Made by a program: the position numbers and the translations under genes. From an uncultured delta proteobacterium (lineage in GTDB: Bacteria; Myxococcota_A; Bradymonadia; REDH01), in contig CAIQPA010000060.1 in assembly GCA_903873545.1 (NCBI GenBank), positions 1 through 5,851 of the forward strand: DNA of 5,851 nucleotides, written 5' to 3'. Shown in pieces: positions 1 to 5,807 of the stretch. How positions within the stretch are numbered: the stretch's first letter is position 1; each line of letters opens with the position of its first letter. A model generated the notes under the pieces. The model was given only the letters and a program-made list of their open reading frames with translations, searched no databases and had not been told where the DNA came from.

Positions 1-71
1 GCATCGCCCACCGCATCGAGCGCTGCCTGGTGCGAGCCGCCGCCACGGCGGAGCTTGCGGCGGGAGCGTGA
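1..71 (+). CDS. C-terminal end of an incoming gene (partial, unidentified)
   Basis: The frame starting at base 3 is open from the left edge and ends at TGA 69-71. Its last residues include IERCLVRAAATAELAAGA, an Ala-rich amphipathic tail. Only about 22 residues are visible, so no family or function can be assigned. The call rests on the open frame with G/C-rich third positions and on the way the next ORF overlaps its end by 17 bases, an arrangement typical of coupled genes in one operon. The upstream sequence would be needed to confirm it. Confidence 0.4.
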   Translation, partial: IAHRIERCLVRAAATAELAAGA

Positions 72-246
72 GGCCCGTGAGCTCCTCGCGTTGAGCAAGC
101 TGGTTCACGATACGCGTCAGCTGGCAGCGCTGGTTCGCCAGGCGCAGCAGGCTCGGCCATCTGTGCGGCGGGCCAGAGAGGCACGCCAGCTCCAAGAGGT
201 GATGCTCCTTGCGGCCGCTCTCCGCCGCGCTGGGTTCCCGCGTTAG
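55..246 (+). CDS. Small Arg/Ala/Leu-rich helical protein, hypothetical
   Basis: This ORF of 63 codons begins at TTG 55 and ends at TAG 244-246. The product is dominated by Arg, Ala, Leu and Gln with few helix breakers, and looks like one or two long amphipathic or coiled-coil helices. No known domain is recognised. Third codon positions are mostly G or C, as in the neighbouring genes, which supports real coding. The start is uncertain: TTG 55 has a GGAG only 2 bases upstream and would depend on coupling to the gene ending at 71. TTG 91 is an alternative without an obvious ribosome binding site. It could also be the frameshifted tail of the upstream protein, since both frames share the same Ala/Arg/Glu character across 55-71. 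Confidence 0.4.
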   Translation: MRREREARELLALSKLVHDTRQLAALVRQAQQARPSVRRAREARQLQEVMLLAAALRRAGFPR

Positions 247-310
247 CTCGGAGGGCGACGGTGGCCTGGGGCGAACTGGGCCATCGCCATCCTGCCCCTC
301 CCTCGTGCAC

Positions 311-327
311 GGGCCCGCGCGGGCACG
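311..327. repeat. GC palindrome in the 247-395 intergenic gap
   Basis: Bases 313-324 read GCCCGCGCGGGC, a perfect 12-bp palindrome. Flanking CGTGC (304-308) and GCACG (323-327) are also mutually complementary. It lies 67 bases downstream of the stop at 246 and is followed by TCTTTG. It could be part of a weak terminator for the small ORF before it or a dyad binding site. The T run is poor, so a terminator is not well supported. Confidence 0.3.
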
Positions 328-340
328 GTCTTTGATAGTA

Positions 341-363
341 GGGCCAGCGCTTCCTGCTGGCTC
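341..363 (+). promoter_or_regulatory. Hairpin in the leader of the 120-aa gene
   Basis: GCCAGC (343-348) and GCTGGC (356-361) form a perfect 6-bp stem with a 7-base loop. A G-T pair and a G-C pair extend it to bases 341 and 363. It sits about 30 bases upstream of the ATG at 396. The downstream sequence is CT-rich but has no clean U tract, so it may be a weak terminator for the upstream operon or a leader structure. No convincing -35/-10 pair was found in the 247-395 gap. Confidence 0.3.
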
Positions 364-395
364 ACCCTTCTTCAGCTTGTTCCGGGAGTCTCGCA

Positions 396-758
396 ATGAC
401 AGACCTTACCTTACTGCCCATCGAAGTGCAGCGCTTGCGGCACCTCGCGATGCTCGAACTTAAGGCCGCGGACCAGGCCGAGGCGACCGCACGGACCATT
501 CCGCTCGAACCGCCATCGCCTCAATGCTGTTTGCGTACGCTGTATCTCCACCTGGCGTTTGAACGGAGGAGAGTTGCTCGGGCCCTGTTGCTCGATGCGC
601 TTCACAAACTCGAGATGGCCGCTCTTCAAGTCCCGAAGGCGGAGACAGCGTTCCGGCTAGGGGCGCGCTCCATCCTCGCTCAACTCGATGCCATCGCTGC
701 TGCATCAGCGCCTGTGCGTTCGTCCATCGTAGAATCCGAAGCAGCAATCCTGCACTGA
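396..758 (+). CDS. 120-aa hypothetical helical protein
   Basis: This is an unrecognised cytoplasmic-looking protein of 120 aa with no signal peptide or membrane segment. The start ATG 396 is supported by GGGAG at 384-388 with a 7-base spacer, and the stop is TGA 756-758. The sequence is Leu/Ala/Arg/Glu-rich and probably all-helical. Residues 1-32 and 45-110 look like amphipathic helices separated by a Pro-rich break (LEPPSPQ, about 37-43). Two adjacent cysteines (CC, about 44-45) are the only distinctive residues. It precedes the 561-aa gene by 50 bases in the same direction and is likely co-transcribed with it. No function can be assigned. Confidence 0.75.
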   Translation: MTDLTLLPIEVQRLRHLAMLELKAADQAEATARTIPLEPPSPQCCLRTLYLHLAFERRRVARALLLDALHKLEMAALQVPKAETAFRLGARSILAQLDAIAAASAPVRSSIVESEAAILH

Positions 759-759
759 A

Positions 760-775
760 GCCGGCATTCGCCGGT
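760..775 (+). repeat. Short hairpin between the 120-aa and 561-aa genes
   Basis: CCGGC (761-765) and GCCGG (770-774) form a perfect 5-bp stem with an ATTC loop, and a G-T pair closes its outer end. It begins two bases after the upstream stop codon. No T run follows, so read-through into the next gene is expected. It may modulate mRNA stability or differential expression within the pair. Confidence 0.3.
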
Positions 776-808
776 GGTCGCTATCATCATCTATGGAAAG
801 GAGAATTC

Positions 809-2494
809 ATGGCTCAGTCATCTCGTAGAAAGTTGGTTCCAGGGTACCAGGAACATGTGCAGTTGCTCTGCACGCAGGCTGCTGCATTGCTCGACCCCGG
901 TTATCGGAAGGCAGTGCAGGAGGTGTTGAAGGAGCTGCCAACGGCGCCGCTCGAGCGTGCGCTGGCCGCGACCGTTGGCCTCGCCATGCCGCAGGCCGGT
1001 ACCGCTCGGTTGGTGGAGACCGCCCATGTGGTGCCGTTCATCCCGATGTTGACGGAGCAGCGTGCGGCGACGGACCGCATCCTCGCCGTGCGGGAGGCCG
1101 TGGGGGCGCCGGCAGAGGGGCTCATGGGAGACTTCGAGCGGGAGGAGCTGCGGCTGCCGGCCGCCATCACCACTGCCGCGGAGGCCCGCTCGTTTGCTCG
1201 GTCACATTACATCAGCGCAGTCGTGACGAGTTCGTCGCCGCTGTTGCACCTCTATGCCCAGCAGGACGGCAGCATCGCCATCTCCTCTCCGCTGGTGGCC
1301 ATTGTGGCCGCCCGGATGGGGAAGACCACCGCTGCCGTCGCCGCCTGCGCTCTTGCGCTCGGCTGTGCGCACCGGGTGCTGATGCTTGGCACGGACCTCG
1401 AGGGGCACCCCTGGTTTGAGGCGAGTGCGCAGTGCGCCACCGAAGGGGTTGTGCACGCCTTCACGGGCTGGTTGGCCCAGCTCGCACTGCAGGGTTCTTC
1501 GCATGCGCCGGAGCTCGAGGCCTGGGCTTCGACGACCCTCGTGCTGCGCGACTACGTCTCGGCGCGGCCGCTGGTCAGTGATGAGCAGCAGCTCGGTCGC
1601 CATCGGGTGATGCCGGCGGAGCGACTCCGGGGGCTCATCATTCGACTTCGGCGGGTGAGCGAGCACCCTGTCACGCTCGAGATGCTGCTCAAGATGGAGC
1701 GGAGGGGGTCGCATCCGCTCTATCCGCCAACCTGGAGCCGGCCTCCGCTTCCGCTTCCGCCGTTGCGGGCGGAGGCAGAGGGCACCCACACGCCGAGCCC
1801 TAGCTTCCGAATCAACGAGCGGGCGCTGCTCCGTCGCATCGCCATCCTCCTGGACCGGCGGGACTTGGACTTGGCCCGCACCGGACGGCTGGAGCTCGAC
1901 GAGGCCGCGGAGGCGCTCGTGGTGCATGCCAACCGGGCGGTGCAGGAGCTGCTCGACCTGTCTCGGCAACCGCAAACCAGGCCGGACCCTTTCGACCGGT
2001 TCAAGAAGGAAATCGAGGATGCGCTGGGCGGGTTTGGGAAGTCGGACGAGTGGCCGACGCCGCGGTCAAAGCGCTTCGAGATCACCCAAGCGGACGGAAC
2101 CCCGCGCCCGAGGAAGTGGGGCGAGTGGATTGTGAAGACCAAACAGGAGCCGCAGGCCGCGGAGCCGCTTTCGGAGCCCCCTGTGACGGCAGCGGAGGCC
2201 TACGCGGACAAGAAGGGTGCCTTCATGGTCTGGATTATGGGCCACCTCGACCTGTTCAAGCAGGAGACTGCGCTGCTCGCCGCCCGGGATGAGGTGGCGA
2301 CAGAGAAGCTGCGGATGGAGCCCGGCGCGACCGATGCGGAGTCAGAGGCGCGGCTCATCGCAAACGATGCCCTGCGCGCCGACCGTCTGCTGGCCTCGGA
2401 GGTCCCCGCTTCCGAGGAGTCCCCGCGTGGGCCGCTGCTGCTCCCGCCGGGCGAGCCGCCGGCGTCGGAGGGTGGCTCCGACCCCGACGCCTAG
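809..2494 (+). CDS. 561-aa orphan protein with degenerate P-loop-like (ParA-like?) segment
   Basis: ATG 809 is preceded by a strong AAAGGAG (797-803) with a 5-base spacer, and the gene ends at TAG 2492-2494. Residues 1-130 look helical and match nothing I recognise. Residues 162-205 are the only suggestive segment. A hydrophobic strand leads into ARMGKTTAAV (168-177), then a helix, then VLMLGTDLEG (190-199). This order resembles the Walker A, helix and strand with D-x-D-x-x-G layout of ParA/MinD ATPases. However, the glycines before GKT are replaced by A-R-M, and the first Asp of the second motif is Gly. A possible Walker B-like strand is TLVLRDY (243-249). Pro-rich stretches (303-332) separate this from helical residues 335-400. 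The C-terminus (446-561) is acidic and Pro-rich, likely disordered apart from a helix near 462-500. There is no signal peptide or membrane segment. The nucleotide-binding role is tentative; a non-catalytic or terminase-like P-loop is an alternative. Confidence 0.85.
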   Translation: MAQSSRRKLVPGYQEHVQLLCTQAAALLDPGYRKAVQEVLKELPTAPLERALAATVGLAMPQAGTARLVETAHVVPFIPMLTEQRAATDRILAVREAVGAPAEGLMGDFEREELRLPAAITTAAEARSFARSHYISAVVTSSSPLLHLYAQQDGSIAISSPLVAIVAARMGKTTAAVAACALALGCAHRVLMLGTDLEGHPWFEASAQCATEGVVHAFTGWLAQLALQGSSHAPELEAWASTTLVLRDYVSARPLVSDEQQLGRHRVMPAERLRGLIIRLRRVSEHPVTLEMLLKMERRGSHPLYPPTWSRPPLPLPPLRAEAEGTHTPSPSFRINERALLRRIAILLDRRDLDLARTGRLELDEAAEALVVHANRAVQELLDLSRQPQTRPDPFDRFKKEIEDALGGFGKSDEWPTPRSKRFEITQADGTPRPRKWGEWIVKTKQEPQAAEPLSEPPVTAAEAYADKKGAFMVWIMGHLDLFKQETALLAARDEVATEKLRMEPGATDAESEARLIANDALRADRLLASEVPASEESPRGPLLLPPGEPPASEGGSDPDA

Positions 2495-2507
2495 GCCTCG
2501 ACTAGGC
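2489..2507. repeat. Inverted repeat carrying both convergent stop codons
   Basis: GCCTAG (2489-2494) and CTAGGC (2502-2507) form a perfect 6-bp inverted repeat around the 7-base loop GCCTCGA. The left arm contains the TAG of the 561-aa gene. The right arm contains, on the - strand, the TAG of the helicase-amidoligase gene. It may act as a minimal bidirectional terminator or 3' stabiliser for the convergent transcripts. There is no T run on either side, so Rho-independent termination is not convincing. Confidence 0.4.
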
Positions 2508-5141
2508 CAGCCATGGCGCGAGCGTTGGCACAGTCGACCACCTTGCGACCATGGCGTTGCTCCGCGCTTCGAGACGGCGCAGGAAGGCCTGCTGCACCGG
2601 GGTCTTGGCGTTGGGGAGCAGCGAGGCCAGCAGCGGCACGAGCTGGCGCGACGGGCGGATGACGGTGCGGTCGTCGACCTGCGGGATGGGGGTGTTGCTG
2701 TTGCCGGCAACGAAGAGCAGCTCCATCCAGAGGCCGACCCAGGCGAGGATCTTGGCGGCGTCGAGCGTGCCGCTGTGCATGCGGACTTCGACCGTTCCGA
2801 TGCTCGAGAGCGGGCGGACATTGACGGTCAGGTAGCGGCCATCCGCAGAATCGGCGCGGGCGAGGATCTCCTCGGTGGTCGGCGAACTGCCGAGGAAGGA
2901 CTCGGGGAAGATCGAGGCCACGGGCCGGCAGTAGCCGTTCGGCAGGTCGATGTCGTAGCCGCCGGTGCGCGATGCCGCGATGCGCGACGGTGCCACAAGT
3001 GTTGCGAGGACGGGTTCGACCAGCCGTGCGATGCGGAGTGCCCGGACGATCTCTGTGCCATGCTGTTCGCCGAGCCAGCCGAGGTGGATGTGGGTGCCGG
3101 TGTTCCAGTTCACGACGAGCCCTAGCTGGGCCGCGGTGGCCTCGAGCGCCTGGCAGGCGGTCCATACTTCGAGCATGCCGCGCTCGCCCTGAAGCACAGG
3201 TGAGGTCACCTCCCAGCCGCAGGTGCTGTCGCGCTCGACATTCCAGACGGAGACATCCTTGTCGCCGTTTGCGCCCTGGTACTCAGGCGTGACGACGGGG
3301 CAGACGCGGCCGGGAAGGGCCTTGGCGAGCGCCCGCCGGAGTGACTCTGCACGGATCATCCAAGCGGCGCTGTTGGCCTCAGGGATGACGCCGTCGGGGG
3401 TGGTGAGTTCGAACTCGATGCCAAAGGTCTGACCGTGACGGAAGGGGATGCCGCGCAAGGGTTCGGGGATGGAGGGCTCGTTGGGGAGCCAGAGGAGCGT
3501 GCCGGTGTGGTCGTACCGCTGCGCGCGTTCGCGGGCTGTGGCGGGACGGGTACGGGGCGTGGTCGCGCCGCCGGAGCCTGCGCCGCTGAAGTACTGTTCC
3601 GCGGCGTGGAGGTTGCCGGCGAAGCGGGCCACATTGTCGGTGAACTCGACGATGCGGAAGGAGTCCTTGCCGGGTGCCTTGCGGACCGCGCGACCGACCA
3701 TCTGTGCGAAGAGGACATCGCTCATCGTTGGGCGGCAGAGAAAGAGGGTCTCGATGTCGGGCACGTCGACGCCGTGGGTGAACTTTGCGACGTTGACGAG
3801 GAGCTGCGCGGAGCCGCTGCGGAAGCGGGCGAGCGCGAGCTGGTTGTCGGCTTCGGAGAGGCCGGCGTGGAAGGCGACGACACTCGCACCGCGACGTGAG
3901 AAGGCTTTGCAGAGCGCGTTGGCCTGCTCGATGCTGCAGGCGAAGAGGAGGGTCTTTCCGAAGCTGGCGGGATCGGCGCAGTAGGTGTCGACGATGAGGC
4001 TGTTGCGGGGTTTGATGCCGCCGAGCTGGGCGATGGACTCGAGGGAGAAGTCGCCGCTGGAGGCGCCGGCGGTTGGGGTCCAGGTGACGCCGGTGGGGAT
4101 GGAGATGACCTCCTCGAGGCGTGCGAGGACCCCGCGGTCGGCGAGGGTCCGGTAGCTCCACGGGGTGGTGGGCCTAAAGATGTCGAGGGTTGAGGTCTTC
4201 GGGGTTCCCGTGAGGCCGAGCAGCGTGATGTGATGGCCGGCCGCGAGCTTCCGGATGAGGTCGCTGGAGGCGGCGCTGTCGGCCCAGTGGCACTCGTCCC
4301 AGACGACGAGTGTGGGGCGGCCGGGGAGGGTGCGGAGCCTGCTCTGCCCGCTTGTGCGGCTCAGCAGACTGTGGAGCGTTGTGTAGGTGATGCCCGTGGC
4401 GCGCGTGCCGCTGGCCTCTTCGAGGAAGCGGAGGGCCTTGGAGCGACCTCCGATGCGACGCGCGGTTTCTGCGGAGGTGATGCCACGCTGGCTGGCGTCG
4501 GCGAAGGCCTGGAAGAGCAGGTCCCAGTCTTTGGTGACCCAGAGGACGCCGCCGCGGTCGTTGGCGAGCCACTCTCGGACAAACTCGTTGCCGACCATGG
4601 TCTTGCCGCCGCCTGTCGCGATGGAGACGAGGACGGCCTCGGGCCTCTTCGTGAGCTCCGTGGCCTCGCGGAGCGCCTGCGCCTGGTGGTCCATGAGCGT
4701 TCGGGCGACCCGCTCGTCGTTGAGCGCAACCTCTGCGAGGAAGGCTGCTTTGGCGGCGCGGTGGGTCTGCCGCACGGAGGATTCGTCGTCGCTGTCGTCG
4801 CCGGCCTCGACGGTCTCCTCTTCGGCGTCGTCGAGCGCGGGGAAGCCGAAGTGGGTCAGGAGGATGAGGACGGCCGCGGGGCCCGTGGTGGGGCGTCCGA
4901 GCCCAAGTTCGGCGCAGAGATGACGGGCCTCCCTTGAGTAGAGGGCGGAGAGCAGCAGCGCCGGCATATCTTCGTTGCGGCTACAGGCGGCGTAGATGGC
5001 GGCCTCGAGGGGTTCCGCTCTGTTTGACGGGGCAGCGAAGCCTTCGTCGAGCAGTGTTTGGCGGAGGAGGGTGCGGAGCTCGGTGTTGTTCGAGAAGATG
5101 GTGGCGAGGGCGGCGGCGAACTTCTTCGGATGTCGAGGCAT
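2502..5141 (-). CDS. SF2 helicase-amidoligase fusion protein (candidate conflict-system effector)
   Basis: This gene encodes an 879-aa multidomain protein. Residues 1-100 form a helical module resembling effector-associated adaptor domains, followed by an acidic linker (103-121, rich in D/E). Residues 145-505 are a superfamily 2 helicase core of the type III restriction/DEAD-like group. Visible motifs are a Q-like DHQ (151-153), motif I ATGGGKT (175-181), motif II DECH (282-285), motif III TGTP (311-314), motif V THGVDVP (455-461) and motif VI QMVGRAVR (480-487). All catalytic motifs are intact, so ATP-driven nucleic-acid translocation or remodelling is expected. Residues 570-810 match the putative amidoligase family (Amidoligase_2, glutamine-synthetase-like fold): GIEFE (574-578), WEVTSP (643-648), THIH (683-686), PSR (718-720), RYLTVNV (769-775) and GTVEVRMHSGTLD (782-794). 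Such enzymes are predicted to join a carboxylate to an amine using ATP. No nuclease domain is seen. ATG 5141 is chosen because the protein-like sequence begins there and GAAGG lies 7 bases upstream. It lies downstream of the 86-aa gene on the same strand and converges with the 561-aa gene. Domain calls are firm for the helicase and amidoligase and tentative for the N-terminus; the biological role is inferred. Confidence 0.93.
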   Translation of the reverse strand: MPRHPKKFAAALATIFSNNTELRTLLRQTLLDEGFAAPSNRAEPLEAAIYAACSRNEDMPALLLSALYSREARHLCAELGLGRPTTGPAAVLILLTHFGFPALDDAEEETVEAGDDSDDESSVRQTHRAAKAAFLAEVALNDERVARTLMDHQAQALREATELTKRPEAVLVSIATGGGKTMVGNEFVREWLANDRGGVLWVTKDWDLLFQAFADASQRGITSAETARRIGGRSKALRFLEEASGTRATGITYTTLHSLLSRTSGQSRLRTLPGRPTLVVWDECHWADSAASSDLIRKLAAGHHITLLGLTGTPKTSTLDIFRPTTPWSYRTLADRGVLARLEEVISIPTGVTWTPTAGASSGDFSLESIAQLGGIKPRNSLIVDTYCADPASFGKTLLFACSIEQANALCKAFSRRGASVVAFHAGLSEADNQLALARFRSGSAQLLVNVAKFTHGVDVPDIETLFLCRPTMSDVLFAQMVGRAVRKAPGKDSFRIVEFTDNVARFAGNLHAAEQYFSGAGSGGATTPRTRPATARERAQRYDHTGTLLWLPNEPSIPEPLRGIPFRHGQTFGIEFELTTPDGVIPEANSAAWMIRAESLRRALAKALPGRVCPVVTPEYQGANGDKDVSVWNVERDSTCGWEVTSPVLQGERGMLEVWTACQALEATAAQLGLVVNWNTGTHIHLGWLGEQHGTEIVRALRIARLVEPVLATLVAPSRIAASRTGGYDIDLPNGYCRPVASIFPESFLGSSPTTEEILARADSADGRYLTVNVRPLSSIGTVEVRMHSGTLDAAKILAWVGLWMELLFVAGNSNTPIPQVDDRTVIRPSRQLVPLLASLLPNAKTPVQQAFLRRLEARSNAMVARWSTVPTLAPWLA

Positions 5142-5148
5142 GGTCGGA

Positions 5149-5153
5149 CCTTC
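5149..5153 (-). promoter_or_regulatory. Ribosome binding site fixing the helicase-amidoligase start
   Basis: On the - strand GAAGG precedes ATG 5141 by 7 bases. The same frame stays open up to 5495, but the extra 118 residues are low-complexity Ser/Arg/Pro-rich and overlap the 86-aa gene antiphase. This site therefore supports the shorter 879-aa product. Confidence 0.6.
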
Positions 5154-5194
5154 TGCAGGGGGCCTGATGGGATAGACCCGCAATCGCACGTCGC

Positions 5195-5223
5195 AACCCG
5201 ACGGCGTATCGCTACCGTCGGTT
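5195..5223 (-). promoter_or_regulatory. Leader hairpin or operator upstream of the helicase-amidoligase gene
   Basis: CCGACGG (5198-5204) and CCGTCGG (5215-5221) are a perfect 7-bp inverted repeat around a 10-base spacer. With one bulged base the arms extend to AACC...GGTT, giving nine pairs. It lies about 55 bases upstream of the start at 5141, downstream of a candidate promoter, so it would be transcribed as a leader stem-loop. It could alternatively bind a dimeric repressor. No T tract follows on the - strand. Confidence 0.4.
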
Positions 5224-5240
5224 CTACGGGCGGTGGCATG

Positions 5241-5271
5241 AAAATATTCCGAGGTGGCGGCTAGGCGGCAA
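5241..5271 (-). promoter_or_regulatory. Candidate promoter for the helicase-amidoligase gene (weak)
   Basis: On the - strand TTGCCG (5271-5266, 4 of 6 to a sigma-70 -35 box) is separated by 19 bases from TATTTT (5246-5241, 4 of 6 to a -10 box). This AT-rich patch stands out in a very GC-rich 190-base gap between the 86-aa gene and the helicase gene. The spacing is longer than the usual 17 bases, and the organism's sigma preferences are unknown. Co-transcription from upstream of 5592 is also possible. Confidence 0.3.
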
Positions 5272-5331
5272 CCCGTCGCTGGAGCGGCCCGATGGGCCTG
5301 CAGGCGAGCGGGTTGGCGGGCCGCCGGTCGC

Positions 5332-5592
5332 TCAGAGGTTGTCGCTGGGAGGCGGCCCGTCGAAGGCGATGCCGAGCTCCTCGAGCTCTTCGGCCGACTT
5401 GAGTTCGTTGTTCCAGGCGAGGGGGAGGAGCTGTTGGATGATCTGTTCCATGCCCTCCTGCGAGAGCCGGAGGCGAATGCGCGTCTCGGTTCCATCCGGC
5501 TGGTAGACCTTCACCGTGGCACCGCGCATCTGGGCGCGGAGCACCCAGCGATCGGTCAGCGCGCAGTGTCCATAATTTCCTGTTGGCTCCAT
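5332..5592 (-). CDS. 86-aa hypothetical protein upstream of the helicase-amidoligase
   Basis: ATG 5592 is chosen because AGGGAGG lies just upstream; the stop is TGA at 5334-5332. The 86-aa product matches no family I recognise. Residues 13-43 alternate hydrophobic and charged residues (for example VLRAQMRG and TVKVYQPDGTETRIRLRL) as in three short beta strands with a turn at QPDG. A helix around 44-57 (SQEGMEQIIQQLL) follows, then an acidic helix (about 64-72, SAEELEELG) and a Pro-rich tail ending PPPSDNL. No transmembrane or secretion signal is visible. It lies 190 bases upstream of the helicase-amidoligase on the same strand. A role as cofactor, regulator or substrate of that enzyme is possible but unproven. 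The in-frame extension to 5811 is low-complexity and rejected. Confidence 0.75.
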   Translation of the reverse strand: MEPTGNYGHCALTDRWVLRAQMRGATVKVYQPDGTETRIRLRLSQEGMEQIIQQLLPLAWNNELKSAEELEELGIAFDGPPPSDNL

Positions 5593-5596
5593 CTTT

Positions 5597-5603
5597 CCTC
5601 CCT
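5597..5603 (-). promoter_or_regulatory. Strong ribosome binding site for the 86-aa gene
   Basis: On the - strand AGGGAGG ends 4 bases before ATG 5592. The spacer is slightly short, but the match to the anti-Shine-Dalgarno sequence is the best in the right half of the window. It decides the start against the longer open frame reaching 5811. Confidence 0.65.
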
Positions 5604-5701
5604 CGGCGTGGCGTACAGGTCGCGGCGCCACACTCGGAGGAGTGCCTGCTTCACGACGACTGGATAGGTAGGCAGCGGGCGACCTGCTGCAACCTCGCGG
5701 A

Positions 5702-5719
5702 TGTCGAAAGTTGTCGAAA
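5702..5719. repeat. Tandem TGTCGAAA direct repeat, 10-base period
   Basis: TGTCGAAA occurs at 5702-5709 and again at 5712-5719, one helical turn apart. On the - strand this is TTTCGACA twice, about 110 bases upstream of the 86-aa start. Same-face spacing is typical of direct-repeat operator or activator sites. Two copies of an 8-mer could still be chance. Confidence 0.35.
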
Positions 5720-5727
5720 ATGCCTTG

Positions 5728-5749
5728 CCCTCCGCGGTGCTGCGGAGGG
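5728..5749 (-). terminator. Strong hairpin, possible terminator of a gene entering from the right
   Basis: CCCTCCGC (5728-5735) and GCGGAGGG (5742-5749) form a perfect 8-bp stem with a 6-base loop. Read on the - strand it is followed by CAAGGCATTTTCG, so a short T run begins 7 bases after the stem. It lies about 60 bases downstream of a possible stop codon at 5808-5810. A Rho-independent terminator is plausible, though the T run is short and displaced. On the + strand no T run follows. Confidence 0.4.
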
Positions 5750-5807
5750 GGTAGGGCAGATATGCGGAGGGTGGTCGCGCGGCGCTTGCGGGGGATTGGC
5801 GCGGCCG

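Noticed and set aside
313..324. Rho-independent terminator at the 12-bp palindrome
   Set aside because: A self-complementary GC palindrome leaves only a 4-base stem with a 4-base loop when folded, and the following TCTTTG is not a proper U tract. Kept only as a repeat.
1202..1975. 257-aa open frame on the - strand opposite the 561-aa gene
   Set aside because: Arg/His/Pro/Gln-rich composition typical of an antisense shadow in GC-rich coding DNA. The + strand frame spans the whole interval with a strong ribosome binding site.
2217..3125. 302-aa open frame on the + strand crossing the convergent junction
   Set aside because: It overlaps the end of the 561-aa gene in another frame and the amidoligase domain antisense. 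Both of those have family or start-site support, and this frame shows no domain.
4230..4937. 235-aa Gly/Ala/Glu-rich open frame on the + strand opposite the helicase
   Set aside because: It is antisense to conserved helicase motifs I and II, and its composition mirrors the complementary codons, so it is a shadow frame.
2502..5141. Type III restriction endonuclease subunit
   Set aside because: The helicase core resembles that family, but no PD-(D/E)XK nuclease motif follows. The C-terminus is an amidoligase and no methyltransferase gene is nearby.
5142..5495. N-terminal extension of the helicase-amidoligase by 118 residues to ATG 5495
   Set aside because: The extension is low-complexity Ser/Arg/Pro-rich, overlaps the well-supported 86-aa gene in another frame and lacks a ribosome binding site. 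The ATG at 5141 has one.
5332..5592. 86-aa protein as a true Pup homologue
   Set aside because: It lacks the C-terminal GGE/GGQ, is longer than Pup and has a predicted beta-rich core rather than a disordered helical one.
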